Below, in pieces: positions 8,491 through 16,327 of a stretch of DNA of 64,000 nucleotides. Every line of letters begins with the position of its first letter. The first letter of the stretch is position 1. The stretch spans positions 62,001-126,000 of the forward strand of contig JADZAN010000002.1 in the NCBI GenBank assembly GCA_020852815.1, given 5' to 3'. A model generated the notes under the pieces. It saw only the letters and a program-made list of their open reading frames with translations. It was not told the DNA's origin and did not search any database. Both the position numbers and the translations under genes were made by a program. This DNA is from Gemmatimonadaceae bacterium. GTDB taxonomy: Bacteria > Gemmatimonadota > Gemmatimonadetes > Gemmatimonadales > Gemmatimonadaceae.

Positions 8491-9609
8491 TCAGTTGACC
8501 AGGTCGGCCAGCGTCGAGAGCTGCGACATCGCGACCCACACCACGCCGCCCTCCGAGGCCGCCTCGGGCGTGGGGGCCGTCCCCAGTGCGATGATGCGCG
8601 GCTGTCGATGGCGCCGTTTCCGCAAGTCGTCGAGGACGCGCGCCACGCCCTCGCCATCGCAGATGATCGTACTCGGCGCACGAGGCTTCCGGCGCCGTCC
8701 CTCCACCGCCTCGGGTGTCCCCTCCCAGAGACGCACGCCGCGCTGCGCGAGGTGCAGACGCACCACAGTGCGATGCCGCGGATCGGCGAGCAGGAGCTGG
8801 ACCCGCTCTTCTTTCGTCACTCCGCGTGTGCGCGTGGTCTGTGCATCGGATGCCGTTCCCCGTTTGTGTACCGGCAGGAGGAGATGAAACGTCGCTCCGG
8901 GTTCTGCGTCGGCCACCGCCAGGCGCAGGTCGCCCCCGTAGCGTCGCAGCAGTGACCGCCCGGTGGAGAGCCCCATCCCCGTCGCATACTCGCGCGGGCG
9001 GGTGGTAAAGAAGGGCTCGAAGCATCGAAGCCGCACCTCCTCCTCCATCCCGATGCCATTGTCGGTGATCTCGAGGCGCACCGTGTCCTCGTCGAGGCGC
9101 ATCGCACGCACCCAGACCGCGGGTGCGTCGATCCCGCTGAGTGCGCGGCGTGCGTTCATCACCAGGCTCATCACCAGTTGTGCCACAACGCCCGGCGGGA
9201 CGGCAATCGACGGCAACCCGTCCGAGAACTCGGCAACGACGCGCGTCTCCGCCGTCAGGGCGTCGGCCACGAGCGGCGCCACGTCCGGCCACCATGCGGC
9301 AAGCGTGAAATGCTGCAGCTCGTCCGCCTGGTCGAACGGATCGGATCCCAGCAGCCTGAGCCCGGCGGCCAGGCGTTGCAGCTGCAGCACGCTGGAGCGG
9401 ATGCTCGCCACGTCGCGCCGAGCCGCGTCCGGAAGGTCGGGCGACGAGGCGAGCACGTCCAGGCGCAGCATCACTGGCATCAGGACGTTGCGCAGGTCAT
9501 GGCCCAACCCTGCCGCCAGAGTGCCGACCATGGCGACACGCTGCACGCGCTGCTGCTGCCGATCACCAGTCGTCCCAGTTCCTTCGTCGCGTTCCGGCGA
9601 GATCAGCAT
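8491..9609 (-). CDS. Soluble sensor histidine kinase with degenerate C-terminal receiver-like region
   Basis: A 372-residue protein with no membrane segments or sensor domain in front of the H-box. It carries GLGHDLRN (phospho-acceptor H37), the N-box MNARRA, G1 DNGIGM, the F-box FEPFFTTRP and G2 GMGLSTGRS, so the kinase core is complete. After about residue 250 comes a 120-residue alpha/beta extension that resembles a receiver (VQLLLADPRHRTVVRLHLAQRG...), but the usual phospho-Asp region reads STIICDGEG and is doubtful. It is the first gene of an operon with the single-domain receiver. Being cytoplasmic, it must sense an internal signal or be fed by another protein. Confidence 0.87.
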   Translation of the reverse strand: MLISPERDEGTGTTGDRQQQRVQRVAMVGTLAAGLGHDLRNVLMPVMLRLDVLASSPDLPDAARRDVASIRSSVLQLQRLAAGLRLLGSDPFDQADELQHFTLAAWWPDVAPLVADALTAETRVVAEFSDGLPSIAVPPGVVAQLVMSLVMNARRALSGIDAPAVWVRAMRLDEDTVRLEITDNGIGMEEEVRLRCFEPFFTTRPREYATGMGLSTGRSLLRRYGGDLRLAVADAEPGATFHLLLPVHKRGTASDAQTTRTRGVTKEERVQLLLADPRHRTVVRLHLAQRGVRLWEGTPEAVEGRRRKPRAPSTIICDGEGVARVLDDLRKRRHRQPRIIALGTAPTPEAASEGGVVWVAMSQLSTLADLVN

Positions 9610-9740
9610 CCGGTCGTCTCCCTGTGCGCACGCCGCTCATGGGCGTCACCTGCCATGCGGAACATGGCCGCTGAGCTCGCACATCGTGGTGGTGATGTCG
9701 TGACGCGCACGATTGGTGCCGCAACGACGGCCCTTCCCAT

Positions 9741-10940
9741 ATGCGTAACACACTCGTACGGTTCTTCCGTGAAGTGGAAAGCGCCCGTTCGCGGCTCCAC
9801 ACCGGCACGAGTTGCCCCGTGACCTCTCCTTCGCCGACGCGCAGCGTGCGACCACCCAACCTCGCCGATGCCGTGATCGACGTCGCCGATGCCATCCCCG
9901 GTTTGCTGTGGGTGACGACGGCGGCCGGCGCGCCAAGCTACTTCAACGCAGCGTGTCGTCAGTTCACGGGGCTGAGCGCGCGGCAGTTCGCCGAGGCGGG
10001 ATGGACGGCCCTGGTGCATCCCGACGATGTCGCGCGTCTCGATGACGGCTGGCGCCGCGCCACCATGGTACCGCTCGCCTTTGCAGTGGACGTCCGCTGT
10101 CGCCGGCACGACGGCGCCTACCGCTGGTGTGAGAAGCGCGCCCAGCCTGTCACCGATGCGCGCGGAACGCTGACGCACTGGGTTGGGATGCTCACCGACG
10201 TTCACGAGAAGAAGGTGCACGAAGCGGAGCTGCACCGGGTGGTGCGCCACCGTGACGAGTCGCTCGGCACGCTGGCCCACGACCTCCGCAACCCGCTTCA
10301 GGCGCTGCATCACGCGCAGAGTCTCGTGCGCTCGGAGCGCACACCGAATGACGTCCGCCTGCGCATGCTCGATTTGATGGAGCGGCAGATCCAGCTCCTG
10401 ACGCGCATTACCGACGGCTTCCTCGACGTCAACACGATGCGCTGGGACAGCGTCGTCCTCATCCCGTCGAACGTCTCGCTTGCCGCGCTGATCCAGGAGA
10501 CGGTGGATTCGGTGCGGTCTATCGTACAGCAACGCGCGCAGGAGCTGTCTGTCGAGGTCGTAGAACCGGAGAGCCTGCTCACGGTCGATGCCGGCCGCAT
10601 TGCGCAGGCGCTGGCCAACGTCCTCGAGATCGCGGCGACGCACAGTGACGACGGCGGGCACATCGCGCTGAGGGCACACGTCGAGAGTGGCATGGCGGTC
10701 TTCACCGTGACCGATTGCGGTCGTGGCATCGAGGCGGAGAGATTGGCGGAGATCGTCGAAGGGCTGGCGCGCTCGCCACGCGAGGTGGGCGCGACGAGCG
10801 AGGGGCTTGGGGCGGCGTTGACCGTGAGCCGCAACCTCGTGCATCTCCATGGCGGGACGATCGGGGCACACAGCGACGGTGCGGGGCGCGGGAGTTGCTT
10901 CGTCATCCGCGTGCCGCTCGTGATGGCGCCGCGGTCGTGA
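9741..10940 (+). CDS. PAS-domain histidine kinase
   Basis: A 399-residue soluble kinase. Residues about 41-155 are a PAS/PAC domain of the PAS_3 type (LVHPDDVARL, then RCRRHDGAYRWCEKRA and WVGMLTDVHEKK). The H-box is LAHDLRNPLQ (H180). The ATPase part has G1-like DCGRGI and G2-like EGLGAALTVSRNLVHLHGG, but the N-box reads LANVLEIAA with only one Asn, so catalysis may be reduced. It is divergent from the kinase at 8491-9609. Its TGA stop overlaps a possible start of the following receiver gene (ATG 10940), so the two are coupled. Confidence 0.88.
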   Translation: MRNTLVRFFREVESARSRLHTGTSCPVTSPSPTRSVRPPNLADAVIDVADAIPGLLWVTTAAGAPSYFNAACRQFTGLSARQFAEAGWTALVHPDDVARLDDGWRRATMVPLAFAVDVRCRRHDGAYRWCEKRAQPVTDARGTLTHWVGMLTDVHEKKVHEAELHRVVRHRDESLGTLAHDLRNPLQALHHAQSLVRSERTPNDVRLRMLDLMERQIQLLTRITDGFLDVNTMRWDSVVLIPSNVSLAALIQETVDSVRSIVQQRAQELSVEVVEPESLLTVDAGRIAQALANVLEIAATHSDDGGHIALRAHVESGMAVFTVTDCGRGIEAERLAEIVEGLARSPREVGATSEGLGAALTVSRNLVHLHGGTIGAHSDGAGRGSCFVIRVPLVMAPRS

Positions 10941-10969
10941 TGAACGCGCGCCCCCCGTCAGGAGAATCA

Positions 10970-11353
10970 ATGCCGTCAGCTGCATCACCGCTGCGGATCC
11001 TGGTCGTGGACGACGACCGCGACCTCATGGAGAGCCTGGTGGCCGTGGTGGGCATGCTCGGGCACCAAGGCCACGGCGTGACCAGCGGCCTGGCGGCGCT
11101 GGCCCACTTGGCCGACGCCCCGTGCGACCTGGTGTTCATGGACGTCACCATGCCCGGGCTCGACGGATTCGAGACCGCACGCCGACTGCGCCGCGAACCG
11201 TGGGGGGCGCACACCGTGCTGGTGGCCATGACGGGTTGGGAGTTGTCGACGCAAAGGGTACCTGCGCTCGAGGCGGGCTTCGATTGGGTGTACGAAAAGC
11301 CGATCGATGTCGGTGTCATCCGTACCGTGCTCGAACAGTTCCGATCGGTTTGA
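10970..11353 (+). CDS. Single-domain response regulator
   Basis: A 127-residue receiver with pocket VVDDDRD, phospho-acceptor D58 (VFMDVTMPGLDG), Thr in VAMTGWE and Lys in YEKPID. No output domain. I chose ATG 10970 because AGGAG ends six bases before it. An in-frame ATG at 10940 that overlaps the kinase stop is the alternative and adds ten residues. It is the natural partner of the PAS kinase upstream. Confidence 0.88.
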   Translation: MPSAASPLRILVVDDDRDLMESLVAVVGMLGHQGHGVTSGLAALAHLADAPCDLVFMDVTMPGLDGFETARRLRREPWGAHTVLVAMTGWELSTQRVPALEAGFDWVYEKPIDVGVIRTVLEQFRSV

Positions 11354-11491
11354 GCAGGATGGAGAGGCGGGGAGACGAACGAGCGAAACGTGCCGCTACG
11401 CACGATTTCTCGGTGCGACGCGTCAGGCTCTGTCGCCATCCTACGGGTGAATCCCTCCTGCCGCCATTCCTCCGCTGATGTGTATTGCAGC

Positions 11492-11542
11492 CCGCCGCTA
11501 GTCATGCGGCGGTATGACCCGTGAGAGGTAGATCGCCCTCTC
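11492..11542. terminator. Two hairpins between convergent genes
   Basis: CCGCCGC (11492-11498) and GCGGCGG (11506-11512) form one perfect stem, and GAGAGG (11523-11528) with CCTCTC (11537-11542) forms another. They fill the 250-base gap between the plus-strand receiver gene and the minus-strand oxidoreductase. No U-run is present, so they may be factor-assisted terminators or mRNA-end stabilisers. Confidence 0.4.
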
Positions 11543-11603
11543 CCGGATGGACAGGAGCCCTTGCGAAGCCACCGGCGCCGAGGGGCGAGCGGTGCCGGCG
11601 GCG

Positions 11604-12839
11604 CTATCGATCGGCGCGAAAGAGCCGTTCGTCACGATCGGGGTGCCCCGCGAGGCGGGCGCGGAGGAGGGCGGCGGCTATCGCGCTGTAGGTCATCCCG
11701 TTCCCGCCGAACCCTGCGACCACGAAGGCGCCGGCAAGGTCGGGAATTCGATCGATGATCGGGAGGCTGTTTACCGACGCGCCGAACGCGCCGCCCCAGC
11801 GATGGGTGACCTCCAGCCGAAGGCCGGGCAGGAGCTGCTCGACCTTGCGCGCCACGCGCTGCGTCTGCGTGCGCAACACGCCATGCTGGGCAAGGGCGCG
11901 TGTCGCCGGGAGGTCCTCGCCCCCCGCCAGCAGCGCCCCGCCGTCTGCGGTGCGGAGGTAGAGGTACGGCGTGGATGCCTCCCATACCGTCGTGCGGGAG
12001 AGCCAGGCAGGCAGAGCGGCATTTGGTCGCGCAGCCAGCGCCCAGGTCGACAGGATGCGATGGCCGCTCTGCGGAAGGGCGCACGGCAGTTCGTAGCCGG
12101 TGCAGAACACCACCGTGGGGGCGCGGAAGGTGGCGTCCGGCTCAACCGAGACCGTCAGTGTCCGGCGTCGACGCCCGCGCGAGCTGACGGCGATGTCGAC
12201 AACGTCGGCCGGGGCGTGTACGCGGGCGCCACGCGCGATGGCGCGGCGCAGGAGCGCGGCCGCGAGCTGCAATGGGTTGGCGACCGCCGCGTGCGGACTG
12301 AGAATTGCCCCGGTCCGGTCCACGCCAAACCGCCGCATCAGCGCGTCATGCGGGAGGAACTCCGCCGGAATCCCCGCCTCCTGGCGCGCCGCGGCCTCAC
12401 GGCGCAATGCACGGTGGCCGAACGCGTCGCCCGCGAGGTACAGCGACTGGCGCAGGCCCAGGCCGCAGCGTATCCGCTCGTCGCGCGCGAGTCGCGCGAT
12501 GGCGCGCGTGGCCCGATACGAGCGCTGCCATGCCCGGCGCGCTGCCGCCATCCCCAACCGGTCGGCGAGCGCGGTGAGCGGCAGGTCGAGTTCGTATTGC
12601 AGGAGGGCGGTGCTGGCCGCGGTGCTCCCGCGAATGGGGAACCGTCGGTCCACGATGCGCACGTCGTGTCCGTCTCGCGCCAGGGTCAGCGCCATCATCG
12701 CTCCGGAGATGCCAGCACCCACGACGACGACATCGCACGTGGTATCGCGCGGCATTGCCGAGACGGGGAAATGCGTCCCCCACGAGCCTTCCCAGAATGA
12801 CCTACCCAGACGCAGCCGACGTCGCTCGGTCGTCGTCAT
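11604..12839 (-). CDS. FAD-dependent oxidoreductase (DAO family)
   Basis: A 411-residue flavoprotein. The dinucleotide motif VVVGAGISGAMMALTLA sits near residue 40, followed by the acidic strand end VRIVDRR and the GSTAASTALLQYELD segment that contacts FAD in D-amino-acid oxidase-like enzymes. The C-terminus has VAGFGGNGMTYSAIAA, the second FAD-binding stretch, and HRWGG. Family members oxidise amines or amino acids; the substrate here cannot be assigned. The start at ATG 12839 gives a short basic N-terminus and no signal peptide. Single gene, convergent with the receiver gene. Confidence 0.87.
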   Translation of the reverse strand: MTTTERRRLRLGRSFWEGSWGTHFPVSAMPRDTTCDVVVVGAGISGAMMALTLARDGHDVRIVDRRFPIRGSTAASTALLQYELDLPLTALADRLGMAAARRAWQRSYRATRAIARLARDERIRCGLGLRQSLYLAGDAFGHRALRREAAARQEAGIPAEFLPHDALMRRFGVDRTGAILSPHAAVANPLQLAAALLRRAIARGARVHAPADVVDIAVSSRGRRRRTLTVSVEPDATFRAPTVVFCTGYELPCALPQSGHRILSTWALAARPNAALPAWLSRTTVWEASTPYLYLRTADGGALLAGGEDLPATRALAQHGVLRTQTQRVARKVEQLLPGLRLEVTHRWGGAFGASVNSLPIIDRIPDLAGAFVVAGFGGNGMTYSAIAAALLRARLAGHPDRDERLFRADR

Positions 12840-13290
12840 CCGGTAGCGGGGCGCACGGGCGATTCCTGCGACCCGCGCAGCCCTAGCGCCGCGAAGCGGC
12901 AAACGGGCCGAGCCTTTCGAGCTCGGCGCCGCGTCGTGTGCGCGCCTGCTCCCGTGCGCGTCGGCAGGGGGCGCGTCGCTCCAGTTGCTGGATCCACATC
13001 TGCGGCACTACGGCGGTCGTCGACCCCAGCACGAGGAGGAGATCGGCCACCCAGGGGCAGTGCGTGGTGGTGGCGCGTTCCTCGCAAACGGCCGGGCATC
13101 CCGAGGTCAGGGGGAGTGCGGCATCAACGGCGGGCAATGAGCAGGGCGGTGCCATGCGCCATCTCGCGTGACGAAGGTGGAAGCCATCTCACCGAAGGGG
13201 TAGCAGTATGCGATGACTTCATGCGATGCACCATTGCCCATCGGGAGTAGGCCAACGCCGAACTGCGGGCGCAGCCCCGCTCCCGGCGCG
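12840..13290. other. 451-base gap with one doubtful small open frame
   Basis: Between the oxidoreductase start and the L,D-transpeptidase stop. A minus-strand open frame at 12883-13155 could give a 90-residue peptide with four scattered cysteines in its first half and a basic, Arg-rich second half. It has no visible ribosome-binding site and no family I recognise. Another overlapping frame (12836-13099) is of similar length, so coding is not convincing. The region probably also contains the oxidoreductase promoter. Confidence 0.3.
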
Positions 13291-14082
13291 TTAGCGTATG
13301 CGCACGACGGTACCGACCGAAACATGGTCATACAGCCACTGCAGGTCGCGCGCCAACAAGCGAATGCAGCCATGCGTACGCTGCGACTGCAGGGTGGCGT
13401 CGTCAACCGTCCCGTGCAGCATGATGCCGTCCCCCAGATCCAGGGCGAACGCACCGAGCATCCCCGACACTTCGCGGTTGCGCGAGGCAAGGGGCGGAAT
13501 GAACAGCGTGGCGTCGAAGACGATGTGCTCGTCGACCGGGAGGGGGGCGAACGTCTCCGTCGTCGAGGGCGACGAATCACCTTCGGTGGGAACGGAATCG
13601 TCGTCGCGCCAGGCGAGCCCCACGAGTGAGTCGCGCACGACGAGTCGGCGTCCATCCTCGAGCACGATGCCGCCGGCAGGAATGGCGCGGAGGCGCAGCC
13701 TGTGCGCGAGCGCCACCTCGGCGTAGTGCCAGTCCGGTGGGCGCCAGACCGGGTTCGCGCGCTTGCGCAGGATCCGGTGCCGCCCGCGCGGCGTCGAGAA
13801 GTGCCACACGCTCGCCTCGAATCGTACCACCGAATCGGCGCCTATCGCGACCGGCGCCGTATAGAGTGTGTCCGGTCCGGACAGGACGTGCAGCTCACGG
13901 CGCACCAGGGAGACGTCGATGAGCGTGTCGCCTTGCTGCGGAATGGTGGGGAACCACGCCTGGTGCGCGGGGCGTGACGCCGGAGGCACTCGCCTGGTAG
14001 GCGAGTGCTGTGCCGGCAGCCACACCGCCGCGCCCATGCCGACGATCAACCCGACCAGTGCCGGGATGACTCGGGCGTGCAT
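13291..14082 (-). CDS. L,D-transpeptidase (YkuD domain)
   Basis: A 263-residue exported enzyme. Residues 1-25 are a signal peptide or anchor. A short Pro-rich spacer leads to a YkuD-like domain: DTLIDVSLVRRELHVL is the first strand pair, and the catalytic part is IMLHGT followed 14 residues later by THGCIRLL (nucleophile Cys239). The family cross-links peptidoglycan meso-DAP residues or attaches proteins to it. The motif usually starts with Ser; Thr here is a mild variation. It starts 3 bases after the stop of the outer-membrane protein gene, so both are one operon, which fits a joint role in envelope structure. Confidence 0.92.
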   Translation of the reverse strand: MHARVIPALVGLIVGMGAAVWLPAQHSPTRRVPPASRPAHQAWFPTIPQQGDTLIDVSLVRRELHVLSGPDTLYTAPVAIGADSVVRFEASVWHFSTPRGRHRILRKRANPVWRPPDWHYAEVALAHRLRLRAIPAGGIVLEDGRRLVVRDSLVGLAWRDDDSVPTEGDSSPSTTETFAPLPVDEHIVFDATLFIPPLASRNREVSGMLGAFALDLGDGIMLHGTVDDATLQSQRTHGCIRLLARDLQWLYDHVSVGTVVRIR

Positions 14083-14085
14083 GGA

Positions 14086-15309
14086 TCAGCGAAAGGTGAG
14101 GCCGAGCGTGAACGGGATCCAGCGCACGTCGCGATCGCGACTCCCGAGGAACGACTCCAGTGCGCCGTCACGATCGCGCCCCGTGCGGACGCTCACCACC
14201 CGCGACTCCGCGAAGATGCCCAGCGGCCCGAAGGTGAACTCCAGCCCGCCCCCCGCCTGCATCCCCCACTTGGTCCGCGTCGTCTCCGTCGTGCTCGTTT
14301 GGGCATTGAGGACGTCGTCCCCCAGAACCCCGCCTAACGACGAGCGCGTCCCGAGGTTGGTGAAGTGGAACACGCCGCCGCCGCCCAGCCCGTACAGTTG
14401 CAGCGACCGACCGGACACGAGCGGCACGTGCGCGGTGAGATTGAGCACGGCCGACCAGACGCGCGGCTTGGGATTGTCGAGCGTCAGCGTACCGCCGCCG
14501 GGGAGCGTCCCGGTAAAGCTCCCGTTCCCGAACTGCGTGTATCCGAGGTCGAGGCGTGCACCGAGCAGCGCCTTGCGAGCGTGCACCCCGATGGGAACCG
14601 TCACCCCCACGCCGTCATCGTATCCCAGCGCCTCCAGCCTCGCGCGTGGAACGGCGCTCGATCCCGCGATGCCGATGTACCAGGGCGAGCCATTGAACAG
14701 GTAACGTTGTCGCATGCGTTGCTGCTCCCGCTCGGCAGCGAGACGCGCCGAGTCGGCGGCTGCAATCGAGTCCTGCACGCGCTGCTGTGCCCGCATCAGC
14801 GAGTCGTTGCGTGCGCGCTCGACCGCCTGCAGCGAGTCGCGGCGCATGGAGTCGATGCGCGCCACGGAGTCTGCCATGCGTTGGCGTTCGAGGCGCAACG
14901 AATCGTCCCGCATGCGCTCAAGGCGGGCGAGCGAGTCCGCACGCGCCGCTGAATCCGGTTGCGATCTGTAATCCACCTCACCCGACGACTCCTTCCGGAT
15001 CGGAATGCGCTGCTGCGAGCGCGGTGCGGGATCGAAGACCCGCTGCGCCGACGGCGCCGGCGTGCCATCTCGGCGCAGCGGATCGGTGGTGCGTGCACTG
15101 TCGCGCATCCGCAGCGAATCACGCACGCGCAAGGAATCGCGCACGCGCAGCGAGTCGCGAAGGCGTAGTGAACCGCGAAGGCGCAGCGAATCGCGTACGC
15201 GCAGCGAGTCGCGGGTCCGTGTGGTGTCCTGTGCGGACGCCGGGAGCACGAGCGTCGTTACGCCGAGCGCCACTGCCGTGACGCCGAGCCAATGTGACAT
15301 CGTCAGCAT
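14086..15309 (-). CDS. Outer-membrane beta-barrel protein with Arg-Asp-Ser-Leu repeats
   Basis: A 407-residue protein. A signal peptide (cut after LPASA) is followed by seven near-identical six-residue repeats of R-x-R-D-S-L (18 bases each), then a long charged, probably coiled-coil region rich in DSLRLER/DSLMRAQQ units up to about residue 220. The last 190 residues alternate hydrophobic and polar residues and end in Phe-Arg, as expected for an eight-stranded barrel. ATG 15309 is chosen because GGAGGG lies upstream; ATG 15300 is an alternative. Together with the L,D-transpeptidase downstream, I infer that the helical spacer spans the periplasm and tethers the outer membrane to peptidoglycan. 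Confidence 0.8.
   Translation of the reverse strand: MLTMSHWLGVTAVALGVTTLVLPASAQDTTRTRDSLRVRDSLRLRGSLRLRDSLRVRDSLRVRDSLRMRDSARTTDPLRRDGTPAPSAQRVFDPAPRSQQRIPIRKESSGEVDYRSQPDSAARADSLARLERMRDDSLRLERQRMADSVARIDSMRRDSLQAVERARNDSLMRAQQRVQDSIAAADSARLAAEREQQRMRQRYLFNGSPWYIGIAGSSAVPRARLEALGYDDGVGVTVPIGVHARKALLGARLDLGYTQFGNGSFTGTLPGGGTLTLDNPKPRVWSAVLNLTAHVPLVSGRSLQLYGLGGGGVFHFTNLGTRSSLGGVLGDDVLNAQTSTTETTRTKWGMQAGGGLEFTFGPLGIFAESRVVSVRTGRDRDGALESFLGSRDRDVRWIPFTLGLTFR
15104..15229 (-). repeat. Seven 18-base tandem repeats inside the outer-membrane protein gene
   Basis: Seven 18-base units at 15104, 15122, 15140, 15158, 15176, 15194 and 15212. They encode R-x-R-D-S-L hexapeptides on the minus strand. Units differ at a few positions, mostly third bases, so the array is not freshly duplicated. 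The repeat length keeps the reading frame, so copy-number change would lengthen or shorten the periplasmic spacer without breaking the protein. Confidence 0.9.
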
Positions 15310-15610
15310 CCTCTCCCTCCTGCTGGCGGACCCTGGCGTGCCGCGAGAGGCACGCCACGGTTGGGGTCCGGTGTATGCGCCGCATGCTAGGCGGAAGCCA
15401 GGGGCGACGCATCGCGCGCCGGGCCGATCTCTGTTCCGCGCCCGCTGGGCTATGCGTTCGTGTACCACGCGGCCATCGCCCCGAAGGAGGGAGCGCACTC
15501 CCTCCACGAGGGGCAAGCGACAAGCGGACGTGCGGCCAATAGGCGGAGGCGCGCCGCGCGCATAACGTGGCACTCGACCCCCCGCGTCCCGCCCACAACG
15601 GAGCGAATGC
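15310..15610. promoter_or_regulatory. Divergent control region of the exopolysaccharide operon with two perfect palindromes
   Basis: The 301-base gap between the outer-membrane protein gene (leftward) and the export operon (rightward). It holds TGGCGTGCC (15334-15342) with GGCACGCCA (15349-15357), a perfect nine-base dyad, and GGAGGGAG (15486-15493) with CTCCCTCC (15498-15505), a perfect eight-base dyad. Both have short loops, so either operator dyads or mRNA hairpins are possible. No convincing -35/-10 pair could be assigned. Confidence 0.5.
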
Positions 15611-16327
15611 ATGCCAACGACAGGCCCGCGCGCACAGCCTGCGCGCCTCCGTGCTGCGCTCGTGCTCATGGTGGCGATGTCGACCGCCGCCTGCGCGATC
15701 CGCCTGCCAGGCTCATCCTCGCTGTCGCAACGCACATCGATCGGTGGCGGCCCAGGCGCGCGGACTAACGAGGAAAGGCTCCCCTACGCTGCTGGCGCGA
15801 CGCAGGCACCGCTCGTCCCGGGGGATGTGATCCGCATCCGCGTGTGGCGCGAGCCCGAGCTGTCGGGAGAGTTCGTGGTCGATCGACGCGGGATCGTCAC
15901 ACTGCCGCGCCTGGGAGCGATGAACGTGAGCGCGCTGGAACCCGAGCAGTTGCGCGAGCAGCTGACGGACGCGTATGCGCCTTTCCTGCGCGATCCATCC
16001 ATTGAAGTGACGCCGCTACGGCGCATTCGCGTGTTGGGGGCGGTGCGCACGCCCGGACTCTATTCGGCAGACCCGACCATGTCGGTGCGCGATGTACTCG
16101 CGCTCGCCGGTGGTGCGACACCTGACGGTCGCGACGCGGAGGTCCGACTCGACCGTGGCGGTCGATCGATGGTCATTCCGCTCTGGCTCGGCGGCCAGGA
16201 GGTGACGCTGCGATCGGGCGACCAACTCGTGGTCGAGCAGCGCGCGTGGCTGTCGCGCAACGTGCCGCTGGTCGCGGCCATCGTGAGCGTTGGTGGGGGA
16301 CTCGCCATCTCATTGCTTGCCCGATGA
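15611..16327 (+). CDS. Polysaccharide export lipoprotein (Wza-like)
   Basis: A 238-residue outer-membrane export component. The N-terminus has a lipoprotein signal with Cys28 in the AAC box. VPGDVIRIRVWREPELSGEFVVD starts the Poly_export domain, and the SLBB-type segment VLGAVRTPGLYSADPTMSVRDVLALAGG follows. The last 20 residues (VPLVAAIVSVGGGLAISLLA) are a hydrophobic helix. It is shorter than E. coli Wza, as in many non-enteric systems. First gene of a coupled operon; its TGA overlaps the ATG of the Wzc-like gene. Confidence 0.92.
   Translation: MPTTGPRAQPARLRAALVLMVAMSTAACAIRLPGSSSLSQRTSIGGGPGARTNEERLPYAAGATQAPLVPGDVIRIRVWREPELSGEFVVDRRGIVTLPRLGAMNVSALEPEQLREQLTDAYAPFLRDPSIEVTPLRRIRVLGAVRTPGLYSADPTMSVRDVLALAGGATPDGRDAEVRLDRGGRSMVIPLWLGGQEVTLRSGDQLVVEQRAWLSRNVPLVAAIVSVGGGLAISLLAR

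Noticed and set aside
12883-13155. Small Cys-containing protein
   Set aside because: No ribosome-binding site, competing frames of equal length, no recognised family; listed only as part of the gap.
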